A DNA stretch of 64,000 bases from assembly GCF_035634895.1 (NCBI RefSeq), contig NZ_DASQCC010000127.1, positions 1-64,000 of the forward strand. Reading direction: 5' to 3'. The number at the start of each line of letters is the position of its first letter. The stretch's first letter is position 1. The notes beneath the pieces are model-generated. The model did not search any database. It was given only the letters and a program-made list of their open reading frames with translations, and was not told where the DNA came from. This stretch comes from Actinophytocola sp035634895 (GTDB taxonomy: Bacteria; Actinomycetota; Actinomycetes; Mycobacteriales; Pseudonocardiaceae). The translations under genes were made by a program, and so were the position numbers. This document shows, piece by piece, positions 27,694-35,191 of the stretch.

Positions 27694-29893
27694 CCTGGCC
27701 GCACGCCTGGTCGCCCGCTCCGGCCGCGCCCGCCACACCGGACACCGCCGGGTGGCGGGCATCCGGTCCGAGACCACGATCACCCGCGACGACCGTGGTG
27801 TGCCGACCATCCACGCGAGCACCGAGCCGGACCTCTACTTCGCGGCCGGCTACGCACAGGCGCAGGACCGCCGCTGGCAGATGGACGTCCTGCGCCGCAG
27901 GGCACACGGCCGCCTGTCGGAGATCCTCGGCCCCGCGACCGTCGCCGAGGACACCCGCGCCCGCCGGCTCGCACTGACCAGGGTGGCCCGCGCGAGCGAA
28001 CGGCTGCTGTCCGACGCCTGCCGCGCGAACCTGGCCGCCTTCAGCGAAGGCGTCAACGCGGCGACCCGCGGGTTCGCCCTGCCACCCGAGTTCCTGCTGC
28101 TGCGGTACCGCCCGGAGCCGTGGACCCCACTGGACTCGATCGCACTGGTCAAACGGCTCGGCTTCGACCTGGGCCTCAACCTCAAGTACGAGCTGTTCCG
28201 CGCCCGCCTCGCGGCGGAACACCCCGAGTACAACGATCTCCTGGGCGTGCCAAGGTATCCGGCGGACGGCCCGGTGACGATCCGCTCGCCCGAGGGGCCC
28301 GCGCCGACCACCGCCGCACTCCCCACCGAGTCCCGTGCGTGGCTGGCGGACCTCCTCGCCGGCGAGCAGTCCACCGGCTCGAACGCCTGGGTACTGGCCG
28401 GCGGCCGAACGGCCAGCGGGTTCCCGTTGCTGGCCAACGATCCGCACGTGTTGTTCACCCATCCCAGCCTGTGGTACCAGCAGGGACTGCGCCTGCCGGG
28501 CGCCCGGGGCTACGGCGTGACCGTCCCGGGAATCCCCGGCCTGATAGCCGGCGCCAACGACGATCTGGCCTGGGGCGTCACGAACTCCACGGTGGACACG
28601 CAGGACCTGTGCACACTGGACGGCACCCCACCACTCTGGCGCGAGAGCACGACGATCACCGTCCGAGGCGCCGACGACGTGCTGACAGAGGCCGCGGGCG
28701 GCGACGGTTACGTACACTTCGACGACGGCATCGGCCTGTTCTGGAGCGGCTGCATCCCATCCGCGGAGATCGAGTCCTGCCAAAGAATGTGGCGGACGGG
28801 GTCCTATGTGGACTTCCGCGAGGCACTACGGTCCTTCGGGGTGCCGGTACTGAACGTCGCGGTAGCCGGCCAGGACGGCACGATCGCACTGAAGACGGCC
28901 GGCAACGTGCCACACCGGGTCCGTGGCAGCGGCGTGGCCCCAGGCTCGTACGCGGACGTCGCCCGGTCCTGGCAGCGGTTCCTGGACTTCGTCGAGCTAC
29001 CCGAGGTGGTCGACCCAGCGGAGGGCTACATCGTCTCGGCGAACCACAAGCTGCTGCCCGACAACGCGCGGATCGACGTGGGCCAGGACTGGGTGGCGCC
29101 GTACCGGGCGGCCCGCATCGAGGAGCTGATCGTCGCGACCCCACGGGTCAACCCCGAGGACTGCGCCCGCTGGCAGCTGGACGACCTCGACGGCCGAGCC
29201 AGAAGGCTACTGCCCGCTCTGCTGGAGGAACTACCGGAGGACTCGGCCGCCTACGAGCTGCTGGCCAACTGGGACTGCCACGACCGCCCCGAAGCCCACG
29301 CACCCCTGGTCTTCATGCGCCTACTACAGATCGCCGGCGACGAGTGGCTGGGCAACGCGGTGGGTTCGGACCTGGCCGCACTGGTCCCGGACCTGACGCA
29401 ACTACTGGACCACCTGGTCCTGAACCCCGCCGCCCGCAAGGGACTGAACGCGAGCGCGGACACCTTCGCGGAGGCCGCAGCCCGGATCACCCCGACCCCC
29501 TACGCCGACATACACCGAATCGTGGACCCCCACCCACTGGCGAGGGCGGCATCGGTGTTCCACCGACCGCCAACCCGCGTGGGCGGCAGCCGACACACGG
29601 TGTGCCTGATGGCCCCGAACCCCGAGGGAGAGGTCATCGAGGGCGCCCCATGGCGTTTCGTGGCGGAACCACGCCCTGACGGTTCTCGTATGTGGGACGT
29701 CCTCCGGCACGGCAGCTCCGGCCACCCCCGCTCCCCCCACTACGACGACCAAACCCCGGCCCACACAAGCGGGGAGCTGCACCCGATGACCTTCGCCGCA
29801 CCCCCGGGCAGACACCACCTACTACTGACACCACGTACGAATGGCGTGTTCGCTCGCCCCGACCGGGTGAAAGCTATCCACAGGCCCGGCTGA
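27680..29893 (+). CDS. Penicillin-acylase-family Ntn hydrolase
   Basis: 737 aa. The family's A-chain features are visible: DDRGVPTIHA (37-46), YFAAGYAQAQDRRWQMD (53-69) and HGRLSEILG (76-84). The autocatalytic cleavage site is TGSNAWVLAG, which makes Ser234 the new N-terminal nucleophile of the B chain; Asn235 follows as usual. Such acylases remove acyl chains (PvdQ in pyoverdine is a known case). After a FAAL-primed NRPS this suggests removal of the lipid from a prodrug. No clear signal peptide is seen; the N-terminus is basic (RLVARSGRARHTGHRR), so location is uncertain. The GTG start has GAGGAGG upstream and overlaps the MFS end by 14 bp. Confidence 0.88.
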   Translation: MRLTDLAARLVARSGRARHTGHRRVAGIRSETTITRDDRGVPTIHASTEPDLYFAAGYAQAQDRRWQMDVLRRRAHGRLSEILGPATVAEDTRARRLALTRVARASERLLSDACRANLAAFSEGVNAATRGFALPPEFLLLRYRPEPWTPLDSIALVKRLGFDLGLNLKYELFRARLAAEHPEYNDLLGVPRYPADGPVTIRSPEGPAPTTAALPTESRAWLADLLAGEQSTGSNAWVLAGGRTASGFPLLANDPHVLFTHPSLWYQQGLRLPGARGYGVTVPGIPGLIAGANDDLAWGVTNSTVDTQDLCTLDGTPPLWRESTTITVRGADDVLTEAAGGDGYVHFDDGIGLFWSGCIPSAEIESCQRMWRTGSYVDFREALRSFGVPVLNVAVAGQDGTIALKTAGNVPHRVRGSGVAPGSYADVARSWQRFLDFVELPEVVDPAEGYIVSANHKLLPDNARIDVGQDWVAPYRAARIEELIVATPRVNPEDCARWQLDDLDGRARRLLPALLEELPEDSAAYELLANWDCHDRPEAHAPLVFMRLLQIAGDEWLGNAVGSDLAALVPDLTQLLDHLVLNPAARKGLNASADTFAEAAARITPTPYADIHRIVDPHPLARAASVFHRPPTRVGGSRHTVCLMAPNPEGEVIEGAPWRFVAEPRPDGSRMWDVLRHGSSGHPRSPHYDDQTPAHTSGELHPMTFAAPPGRHHLLLTPRTNGVFARPDRVKAIHRPG

Positions 29894-29938
29894 CCAGGCA
29901 TTTCGTCAGACCCGCCCGGTAGACTGGCGTGGCGGGGT

Positions 29939-29960
29939 GCCCCCGGGATCGGGTGGGGGC
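29939..29960 (+). terminator. Possible hairpin terminator after the NRPS operon
   Basis: A 6-bp GC stem (GCCCCC at 29939-29944 with GGGGGC at 29955-29960) with a 10-nt loop, 46 bp after the acylase stop. There is no following T run, which is common in actinomycetes. Weak by itself. Confidence 0.35.
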
Positions 29961-30007
29961 TGCCTACGCAACCATCACGGGGACGCAGATTCGAATTTTG
30001 GGTCACC
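29958..30007. repeat. Direct repeat, copy 1
   Basis: Begins GGCTGCCTACGCAACCATC and ends ATTCGAATTTTGGGTCACC. It matches 30208-30256 in the same orientation with small indels and a few substitutions. The ATTCGAAT core is itself a palindrome. Not part of any recognised element. Confidence 0.85.
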
Positions 30008-30207
30008 AAGGTCGACTTCCTGCAGTCCCAGTCAGCCTTTCGGCTCGCGTATCGACCCCCGCGAACCAGCCCGGCTCACCGGTGCAATGACTGAAGTTCG
30101 GCGATTTCCGAGTTGTCAGCCTCCGTGGCGGACGGGGGAGAACCCCGACCCGGGCCTTCGCGCACCCGTCGATTCTGTGACTTTGCCGGCCCCAAGCGGG
30201 TTCGGCT

Positions 30208-30256
30208 GGCTGCCTACGCAACCATCGGGGACGCCGATTCGAATTTTTGGGTCACC
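30208..30256. repeat. Direct repeat, copy 2
   Basis: Second copy, 250 bp from the first. Its right end contains the stop codon of the leftward zinc-finger ORF (30252-30254), so the repeat coincides with the point where that protein is cut short. Confidence 0.85.
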
Positions 30257-30491
30257 GGGGCTGCCATCTCGGCGAGCCCAGGAGGCCGTCTCGCGGTTCG
30301 ACCCGGCCGAGGACCGCATCCGTCAGGTCCGGCGCCGGCGGCTCCGCACCCCACGACCCGGTCAGCGTGGTAGCCGCCACGTACCAGTCCTGGCACTCCG
30401 GGCAGGAACCGAGATGCTCATCGGGCGAGGCCGGTTCCGTCTCGCCGTCGAGGCGGGCCGACAGGGCTTCACGGCACGTGTCGCAGTCCAC
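30252..30491 (-). CDS. Short zinc-finger (anti-sigma-like, zf-HC2) protein, probably truncated
   Basis: 79 aa from a GTG at 30491. The N-terminus MDCDTCREALSARLDGE followed by HLGSCPECQDWY is the Cys/His zinc-binding pattern of zf-HC2 anti-sigma-factor domains. Full-length relatives as I know them continue into a transmembrane or periplasmic part, but here the frame stops after a PDLTDAVLGRVEP-type linker and a short unrelated tail that runs into direct repeat 2. No sigma factor gene is adjacent. The ribosome binding site is weak. Either a stand-alone small zinc-finger protein or a truncated remnant. Confidence 0.5.
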   Translation of the reverse strand: MDCDTCREALSARLDGETEPASPDEHLGSCPECQDWYVAATTLTGSWGAEPPAPDLTDAVLGRVEPRDGLLGSPRWQPR

Positions 30492-30518
30492 GGTTCTATT
30501 GTCGCGGCACGCGGGTGT

Positions 30519-30899
30519 TCAGTTCCCGGCACCCTCCCGCACGAAGAGGCAGAACGGGTGCCCGGCCGGATCCAGGCACACCCGGACATCCCGCTGCGGT
30601 TGGTACTCCGCGACCTCCGCTCCCTCCGCCACCGCGTGTGTCAGCTCCGCCCGCAGGTCGTCGACCTCGATGTCCAGGTGGGCCATCATCAGCTGCGCGT
30701 TGTCCGCCGCGGGCCACGCCGGCCGCCGGTACCGCTTCTCCGTCTGGAACGACAGCCGCGCGGTGCCGCCCGGCTCACGCAGCGACACCCAGTCGGGCGA
30801 GTCCTCGGCCACCTCCCAGCCGAGCAGCCGGCGGTAGAAGTCCGCCAGCTCGCGGGCATCGGGCGCGTCCAGCACAACACCCGTGTACGTCATCGTCAT
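30519..30899 (-). CDS. VOC-family (glyoxalase/bleomycin-resistance-like) protein
   Basis: About 126 aa, the usual size for a single-unit VOC protein. It has two beta-alpha-beta-beta-beta modules: GVVLDAPDARELADFYRRLLGWEV near the start, and the HLDIEVDDL and DPAGHPFCLF segments later. The His and Glu/Asp positions fit metal binding. Members bind, isomerise or cleave small molecules, including some antibiotics. The start is probably the ATG at 30899; ATG 30893 and GTG 30923 are alternatives. It is divergent from the TetR gene, and the tandem palindrome between them may control both. Confidence 0.8.
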   Translation of the reverse strand: MTMTYTGVVLDAPDARELADFYRRLLGWEVAEDSPDWVSLREPGGTARLSFQTEKRYRRPAWPAADNAQLMMAHLDIEVDDLRAELTHAVAEGAEVAEYQPQRDVRVCLDPAGHPFCLFVREGAGN

Positions 30900-30958
30900 G
30901 CCGGCAGTGGTTGCCGTACACACCCGCCGTCAAACGGCGCACACACGAAATGCTCAAC

Positions 30959-30990
30959 TTGCGTGTCACGCAAGATTGCGTGCCACGCAA
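30959..30990. promoter_or_regulatory. Tandem palindromic operator for the TetR regulator
   Basis: Two perfect 15-bp palindromes separated by 2 bp: TTGCGTGTCACGCAA (30959-30973) and TTGCGTGCCACGCAA (30976-30990). The second ends 20 bp before the TetR start. This is the classical form and place of a TetR autoregulatory operator. It also sits upstream of the divergent VOC gene. Confidence 0.85.
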
Positions 30991-31010
30991 GTTCAGGCTA
31001 TGGTTGCGCC

Positions 31011-31607
31011 ATGACCGGACTGCGGGAGCGCAAGAAGCAACAGACCCAGGAGGCCTTGAGCTGGGCAGCGCTCCGCCTCAGCGTCGAGCGCGGCTTCGGT
31101 CAGGTGCTCGTCGAGGACATCGCCGCGGAGGCCGGCGTTTCGCCACGCACGTTCAACAACTACTTCTCCAGCAAGGCGGAGGCCATCGCGTGGCGGCAGC
31201 TGAACCGGGCACTGGAGACGGCGCGCGGCATCCGGGAGCGCCCACGTAGCGAGCCGCTCTGGGAGTCGGTCGCCGAGGCGCTCGTCATGCACGAGGGCAT
31301 CGAGCGTCAACCCGATCCGCGATGGACGGCCGGCGTCCGGCTCATGATGACCGAGCCGGCCCTGTTCGGCGAGTACCTGAAGGCAAGCGCGGCAGCGGAA
31401 CGAGCCTGGGCGGCGGCCATCGCCGAGCGAACCGGCACCAGGCCGACCGACATGTACCCGCAACTGGTCGCGGCGGCACTGAGCGCGGCGCACCGGGTGG
31501 CCACGGAGCAGTGGCTGCAGGCGGACCCACCGGTGCCGCTGGCGACCCTGGCGCGAGAGGCGTTGCGCCAGATCGCGGCGGGCCTACCAGATCCTTCGGT
31601 CCAGTAA
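31011..31607 (+). CDS. TetR-family transcriptional regulator
   Basis: 198 aa. Residues 3-58 hold a typical TetR DNA-binding domain: RKKQQTQEALSWAALRL, then the helix-turn-helix VEDIAAEAGVSPRTFNNYFSSKAEAI. The C-terminal part (about 80-190) is the ligand/dimer domain. The ligand is unknown. The FAD monooxygenase gene follows after 55 bp in the same direction, so the pair is probably an operon in which the regulator senses the monooxygenase's substrate. The ATG is at 31011. The double palindrome just upstream is its likely binding site. Confidence 0.9.
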   Translation: MTGLRERKKQQTQEALSWAALRLSVERGFGQVLVEDIAAEAGVSPRTFNNYFSSKAEAIAWRQLNRALETARGIRERPRSEPLWESVAEALVMHEGIERQPDPRWTAGVRLMMTEPALFGEYLKASAAAERAWAAAIAERTGTRPTDMYPQLVAAALSAAHRVATEQWLQADPPVPLATLAREALRQIAAGLPDPSVQ

Positions 31608-31662
31608 GGCCGGACCCACACACGCGAGCACCGCGGTCGCGGTGCCACAGAAAGGCGTCCCC

Positions 31663-33183
31663 ATGCCCGACGATGTCGTGGTGATCGGCGGCGGACCGAA
31701 CGGTCTGCTGCTGGCCATCGAACTGGCCCTCGGCGGCGTCCGCCCAACGGTGCTGGAGCAGCACACCGAGCGGCCGTCGATCCTGAAGGCCAACGGACTG
31801 GTAGGCCGGGTGGTACAGGCCATGGACTACCGGGGCCTGCACGAGAGCCTGGGCGGCGGCCCGAGACCGGTCCGGATGCCGGGCTTCCAGTTCGGCGCCG
31901 TACCACTGAAACTGTCCGACCTGGCCGATCACGACCTGTACATGCTCCCGATCCCGCAGCTGCAACTGGAGAAGGTCCTGGCGGAACGCGCGGCGGAGCT
32001 GGGCATAATTGTCCACAAAGGACACACGCTGCGGTCGATCGACCAGGACGCCGACCATGTGACAGCGGAGATCGTCGGCCCACAAGGAAAGTACACGCTG
32101 ACCACCCGGTACCTGGTCGGCGCCGACGGCGGCAGCAGCATCGTGCGCAAACAGCTCGGCATCGGATTCCCCGGCATCACGGACGACACGTTCGTGAGCC
32201 GCTCCGGCCAGGTCGCCATCACCGCACCGATGGCGACCGGCGACGGCTCACTGGAGATACCGGGCGTCGGCCTCCTGCGCCCGCGGTCATTCACCCGCAC
32301 CGACAACGGACTCTTCGCCTACGGCATGTTCCAACCCGGCGTCTTCCGCGTATCCGCCCTGGAGTGGGGCGGCGACCCCCTGCCGGAGAACGAGAACATG
32401 CCGTTGTCGGAGCTGCGCGACGCGGTGAAGCGAGTCCTGGGCACCGACGTGCCGATGACCGAACCCGCGGACGCGCCGTCCGGCCTCCGCAGGCTGACCG
32501 GCATCAACTCCCGCCAGGCGGAACACTACCGGCGCGGCCGCGTGTTCCTGGTGGGCGACGCCGCCCACGTGCACAGCGGAATCGGCGGCCCAGGCCTGAA
32601 CCTGGGAATGCAGGACGCACTCAACCTGGGCTGGAAACTGGCCGCCACGGTGCGCGGCTGGGCCCCGCCGGACCTACTGGACACCTACGAGTCCGAGCGG
32701 CACCCGGTGGGCCAGCGAGTGATCATGCAGACGCGCGCGCAGATGGCGCTGACCGTGCCAGACCCGAACATCACCGCACTACGCGACCTGATGACCGAGC
32801 TACTCGCCGACAAGCCGGCACGCCAGCACCTAGCCGACCTGATGGCCGGCGCGGACGTCCATTACGAGACAACGGACACGCACCCGATGTCCGGCCGCTG
32901 GCTCCCAGACCTGCCGCTGGACAACGGCAAACGAGTAGCCGACCTGATGCGAACGGGCCGCCCCCTGCTACTCGACTTCAGCAACACGGCCGAGGCGGTC
33001 AGCGACTGGTCCGATCGCGTCGACGTCGTCACCACGACAACGAACGCCACCACAACGGCAATACTCGTCCGCCCCGACGGCTACGTGGCATGGGCGAGCG
33101 ACAACGGCGTGGCGGGCTTGGAAGACGCCCTACGCGCCTGGTTCGGCGAGCCTTCGAGCAAGTCCCACCATCACATCGCCTGA
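31663..33183 (+). CDS. Group A FAD-dependent aromatic monooxygenase (Rox-like)
   Basis: 506 aa, full length. The FAD-binding Rossmann motif is VVVIGGGPNGLLLAIEL at the N-terminus, the DG motif is YLVGADGGSSIVRKQLGI (about 148-165), and the second FAD motif is RGRVFLVGDAAHVHSGIGGPGLNLGMQDA (about 295-325). A thioredoxin-like C-terminal tail is short. The family hydroxylates aromatic compounds, and some members inactivate rifamycins. Regulation by the adjacent TetR fits a resistance or detoxification role, but the substrate is not decided by sequence. The ATG has AAAGG about 8 nt upstream. It overlaps the leftward small gene by 13 bp. Confidence 0.88.
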   Translation: MPDDVVVIGGGPNGLLLAIELALGGVRPTVLEQHTERPSILKANGLVGRVVQAMDYRGLHESLGGGPRPVRMPGFQFGAVPLKLSDLADHDLYMLPIPQLQLEKVLAERAAELGIIVHKGHTLRSIDQDADHVTAEIVGPQGKYTLTTRYLVGADGGSSIVRKQLGIGFPGITDDTFVSRSGQVAITAPMATGDGSLEIPGVGLLRPRSFTRTDNGLFAYGMFQPGVFRVSALEWGGDPLPENENMPLSELRDAVKRVLGTDVPMTEPADAPSGLRRLTGINSRQAEHYRRGRVFLVGDAAHVHSGIGGPGLNLGMQDALNLGWKLAATVRGWAPPDLLDTYESERHPVGQRVIMQTRAQMALTVPDPNITALRDLMTELLADKPARQHLADLMAGADVHYETTDTHPMSGRWLPDLPLDNGKRVADLMRTGRPLLLDFSNTAEAVSDWSDRVDVVTTTTNATTTAILVRPDGYVAWASDNGVAGLEDALRAWFGEPSSKSHHHIA

Positions 33184-33386
33184 CGAGCCCGGGCAACGGC
33201 ATGCTGCGCCTCAGCAAGTACCTGCTGGCAACGCTGTAAGACCTCGAGCGTCATCCCTATGGACAACTCCATCGACCCCAACGCGACGATTTCAACCCCA
33301 TCCCCGTCCGGATCAATCCGATATCTGATCTTCGTGTCGTCGAGGAGGTTGACGTATGCGCCGCCGCGAACAAGTTCTCCATCCAC
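33171..33386 (-). CDS. Small hypothetical protein next to the DUF5753 regulator
   Basis: 71 aa. The GTG start has AAGGAGG about 8 nt upstream, a strong sign that it is real. The N-terminal half is beta-like (VNLLDDTKIRYRIDPDGDGVEIVALG); the C-terminal half is an amphipathic helix (LEVLQRCQQVLAEAQHAVARAR). No cysteines of interest and no membrane segment. I do not recognise the family. It is divergent from the XRE-type regulator across an inverted repeat, so it may be its target or antagonist, the place DUF397 proteins often take. Confidence 0.65.
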   Translation of the reverse strand: MDGELVRGGAYVNLLDDTKIRYRIDPDGDGVEIVALGSMELSIGMTLEVLQRCQQVLAEAQHAVARARQAM

Positions 33387-33427
33387 CGCCAGCCTCCTTA
33401 TCTACTTTCCTAGAGCGTAACTTACAT

Positions 33428-33467
33428 ACGTAGGATCCTTCACCTCGCCAAAAGGGTGAATCTACGT
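33428..33467. promoter_or_regulatory. Inverted repeat between small gene and DUF5753 regulator
   Basis: Left arm ACGTAGGATCCTTCACC (33428-33444), right arm GGGTGAATCTACGT (33454-33467), imperfect but clearly inverted, with a 9-nt AT-richer spacer. A second CGTAG follows at 33469. Position in the divergent promoter region suggests an operator for the regulator at 33527. Confidence 0.6.
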
Positions 33468-33526
33468 GCGTAGAACCGTCATTTGTGGAAGACTGACGGC
33501 AATTGCCACAGAATGAGGCGTCCGCC

Positions 33527-34381
33527 ATGAAGCCTGAGCACGTTCAGGTTGCGGCGACACTCCGCCGCATGCGCGAAGAAGCGCGGGTCACCAGAGACGA
33601 GGCGGCCCGCGTTCTTGGTTGCACGAGATCGAAGATCGGCGATCTCGAAACCGGCCGCTCCAAGCCCAAACCGGCCGAACTGGAACGTTTGCTCGATCAC
33701 TACGGAATTCTCGGCGCCGAGCGCCACGAAATGGTTGAGTTCGCGCGGTCTTCCCGAACCCGGCGTAAACCCAGCCCGTACACCGCTTCGGTCATTCCCA
33801 CGACAGTTCGCCGAGCCGTCGATCTGGAGACGCAGGCAATCTCCACAATGTTCTATTCGTCCGACCTGATCCCCGGATTGTTGCAGGTCACACCCTACGC
33901 AAGAGCGCTACTGGAGTGGGACGGGGAGAGACATCCAGAGGATGTCGCACGAGGACTCGAACTGCGGCTGGAACGGGCCCGCGTGCTCACTCGGACCCAT
34001 CGGCCGCCGCTGCGTCTCTGGTGCGTTCTCGGCGAGGCCGCGCTGCGGACCGACGTCGGTGGCCCGAAGGTGATGCGCGAACAGATAGAACACCTCGTGA
34101 AGGTGAACCAGGAACTCAACAACCTGGTGATCCAGATCCTCCCTCTGGGGTCCGGACCACACACGTTCCTCGGCCTCACCGTGACCATGCACCGCTTTCC
34201 GTCGCCGGCGCCGGACATGATGATCTTCGAGGGTTACGAACGAGAGATGGTCCGGGACGCGCCTGCGGAGATCGCCCGGGTGACACACCATCTCGACCTG
34301 CTCCGGGCCAAGGCGCTCGGCAAGGAGGAGAGCACCGAGTTCATGCAGCAGGTGCATCAGGAACTACCCGAACTTGGCTAG
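33527..34381 (+). CDS. XRE-type regulator with DUF5753 (Scr1-like) domain
   Basis: 284 aa. Residues 5-60 are a helix-turn-helix of the XRE type (VAATLRRMREEARVTRDEAARVLGCTRSKIGDLETGR). From about 95 onward is the DUF5753 domain with its usual sequence AISTMFYSSDLIPGLLQVTPYARALL and PLGSGPHTFLG. In actinomycetes such regulators usually pair with a DUF397 protein and affect development or secondary metabolism. The DUF397 gene here is 2.1 kb away at 36491. The ATG at 33527 is the homologous start; a TTG further upstream is less likely. The last codon overlaps the stop of the convergent gene at a shared CTAG. Confidence 0.9.
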   Translation: MKPEHVQVAATLRRMREEARVTRDEAARVLGCTRSKIGDLETGRSKPKPAELERLLDHYGILGAERHEMVEFARSSRTRRKPSPYTASVIPTTVRRAVDLETQAISTMFYSSDLIPGLLQVTPYARALLEWDGERHPEDVARGLELRLERARVLTRTHRPPLRLWCVLGEAALRTDVGGPKVMREQIEHLVKVNQELNNLVIQILPLGSGPHTFLGLTVTMHRFPSPAPDMMIFEGYEREMVRDAPAEIARVTHHLDLLRAKALGKEESTEFMQQVHQELPELG

Positions 34382-35130
34382 CCCTGGAGCAGCTGGTACT
34401 CGCTGTCCTGGACGTCGGTGACGAACATGTGGCCGGGTGCGTGCGTGATCGCGAACGGCGGGCGGGACGCCATGAGCGCGGCCTGCGGAGTGACGCCACA
34501 CGCCCAGAAGACCGGCACGTCACCAGGCTCGGCGACCGGCCGGTCCCCGAAGTCCGGACTGTCCAGCGCGGTGATCCCGATGGCGGCCGGATCCCCGACA
34601 TGCACCGGCGCCCCGTGCACGGCCGGCATCAGCGCCGTCACGCGGACCGCCGTGTCGACGTGCTCGCCGGGAATCATCCGCAGCGACACGACCAGCGGGC
34701 CGTGCAGCCGCCCAGCGGGCCGGCACTGCCGATCGGTGATGTACATCGGCACGTTGCGCCCGTGACGGAGCGGCACCCCGGCCGCCCGCAACGCGGACTC
34801 GAACGTGAAGCTGCAGCCGATGAGGAACGCGACGAGGTCGTCGCGCCAGTAGTCCGTCGCGTCGGCGGGCTCGTCGGTCATCAGCCCGTCCCGCCAGATC
34901 CGGTACCGCGGCACGTCGGTGCGCAGATCGGCGCCGTCCGCGAGGACCGTCCGAGGGCTGCCGGGATCGGTGACATCAAGAATCGGACACGGCTTGGGGT
35001 TGCGTTGGGCGAAGAGCAGCGTGTCGTAGGCCCAGTCCCGCGGCACCGCGATGAGGTTGGCCTGCGTGTAGCCGGGGGCGAGTCCGGCGGTGGGCCCGGT
35101 CTCATGTGTCCGGACCTGAGCTGGAGTCAT
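34378..35130 (-). CDS. DUF1445 (YcsI-type) putative hydro-lyase
   Basis: 250 aa, about the usual length. Characteristic segments are APGYTQANLIAVPRDWAYDTLLFAQRNPKPCPILDVTDPG at the N-terminus, the DLVAFLIGCSFTFESAL helix in the middle, and VPVFWACGVTPQ near the end; these define the family listed as putative hydro-lyases. The true reaction in bacteria is poorly known. The start ATG at 35130 (MTPAQVRTHE) is preferred to the ORF's upstream start. It is divergent from the CNNM/CBS gene with only about 60 bp between them, and converges on the regulator. Confidence 0.8.
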   Translation of the reverse strand: MTPAQVRTHETGPTAGLAPGYTQANLIAVPRDWAYDTLLFAQRNPKPCPILDVTDPGSPRTVLADGADLRTDVPRYRIWRDGLMTDEPADATDYWRDDLVAFLIGCSFTFESALRAAGVPLRHGRNVPMYITDRQCRPAGRLHGPLVVSLRMIPGEHVDTAVRVTALMPAVHGAPVHVGDPAAIGITALDSPDFGDRPVAEPGDVPVFWACGVTPQAALMASRPPFAITHAPGHMFVTDVQDSEYQLLQG

Positions 35131-35191
35131 GACTCGAACCGTAGCTTTGGCTGGGTACCGTAGGCGCCCAGTCGCACAGGAATGGGACGGC

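Larger units (their letters stand above)
29894..30251. other. Convergent intergenic region with direct repeats
   Basis: About 358 bp between the acylase (ending rightward) and the leftward zinc-finger ORF. It holds a GC hairpin and two roughly 50-bp direct repeats (listed separately). No ORF in it has a plausible start signal, and codon composition looks noncoding. It may be a recombination scar. Confidence 0.55.

Noticed and set aside
30090..30235. Possible c-di-AMP (ydaO-type) riboswitch from a GGGGGAGAACCCC-like stretch
   Set aside because: The rest of the consensus could not be aligned, and the region is between convergent gene ends with no downstream gene to control.
29958..30256. tRNA-like TTCGAAT in the two direct repeats, considered as tRNA ends or att sites
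   Set aside because: The flanking bases cannot pair into a T-arm, and no acceptor, D or anticodon arm is present.
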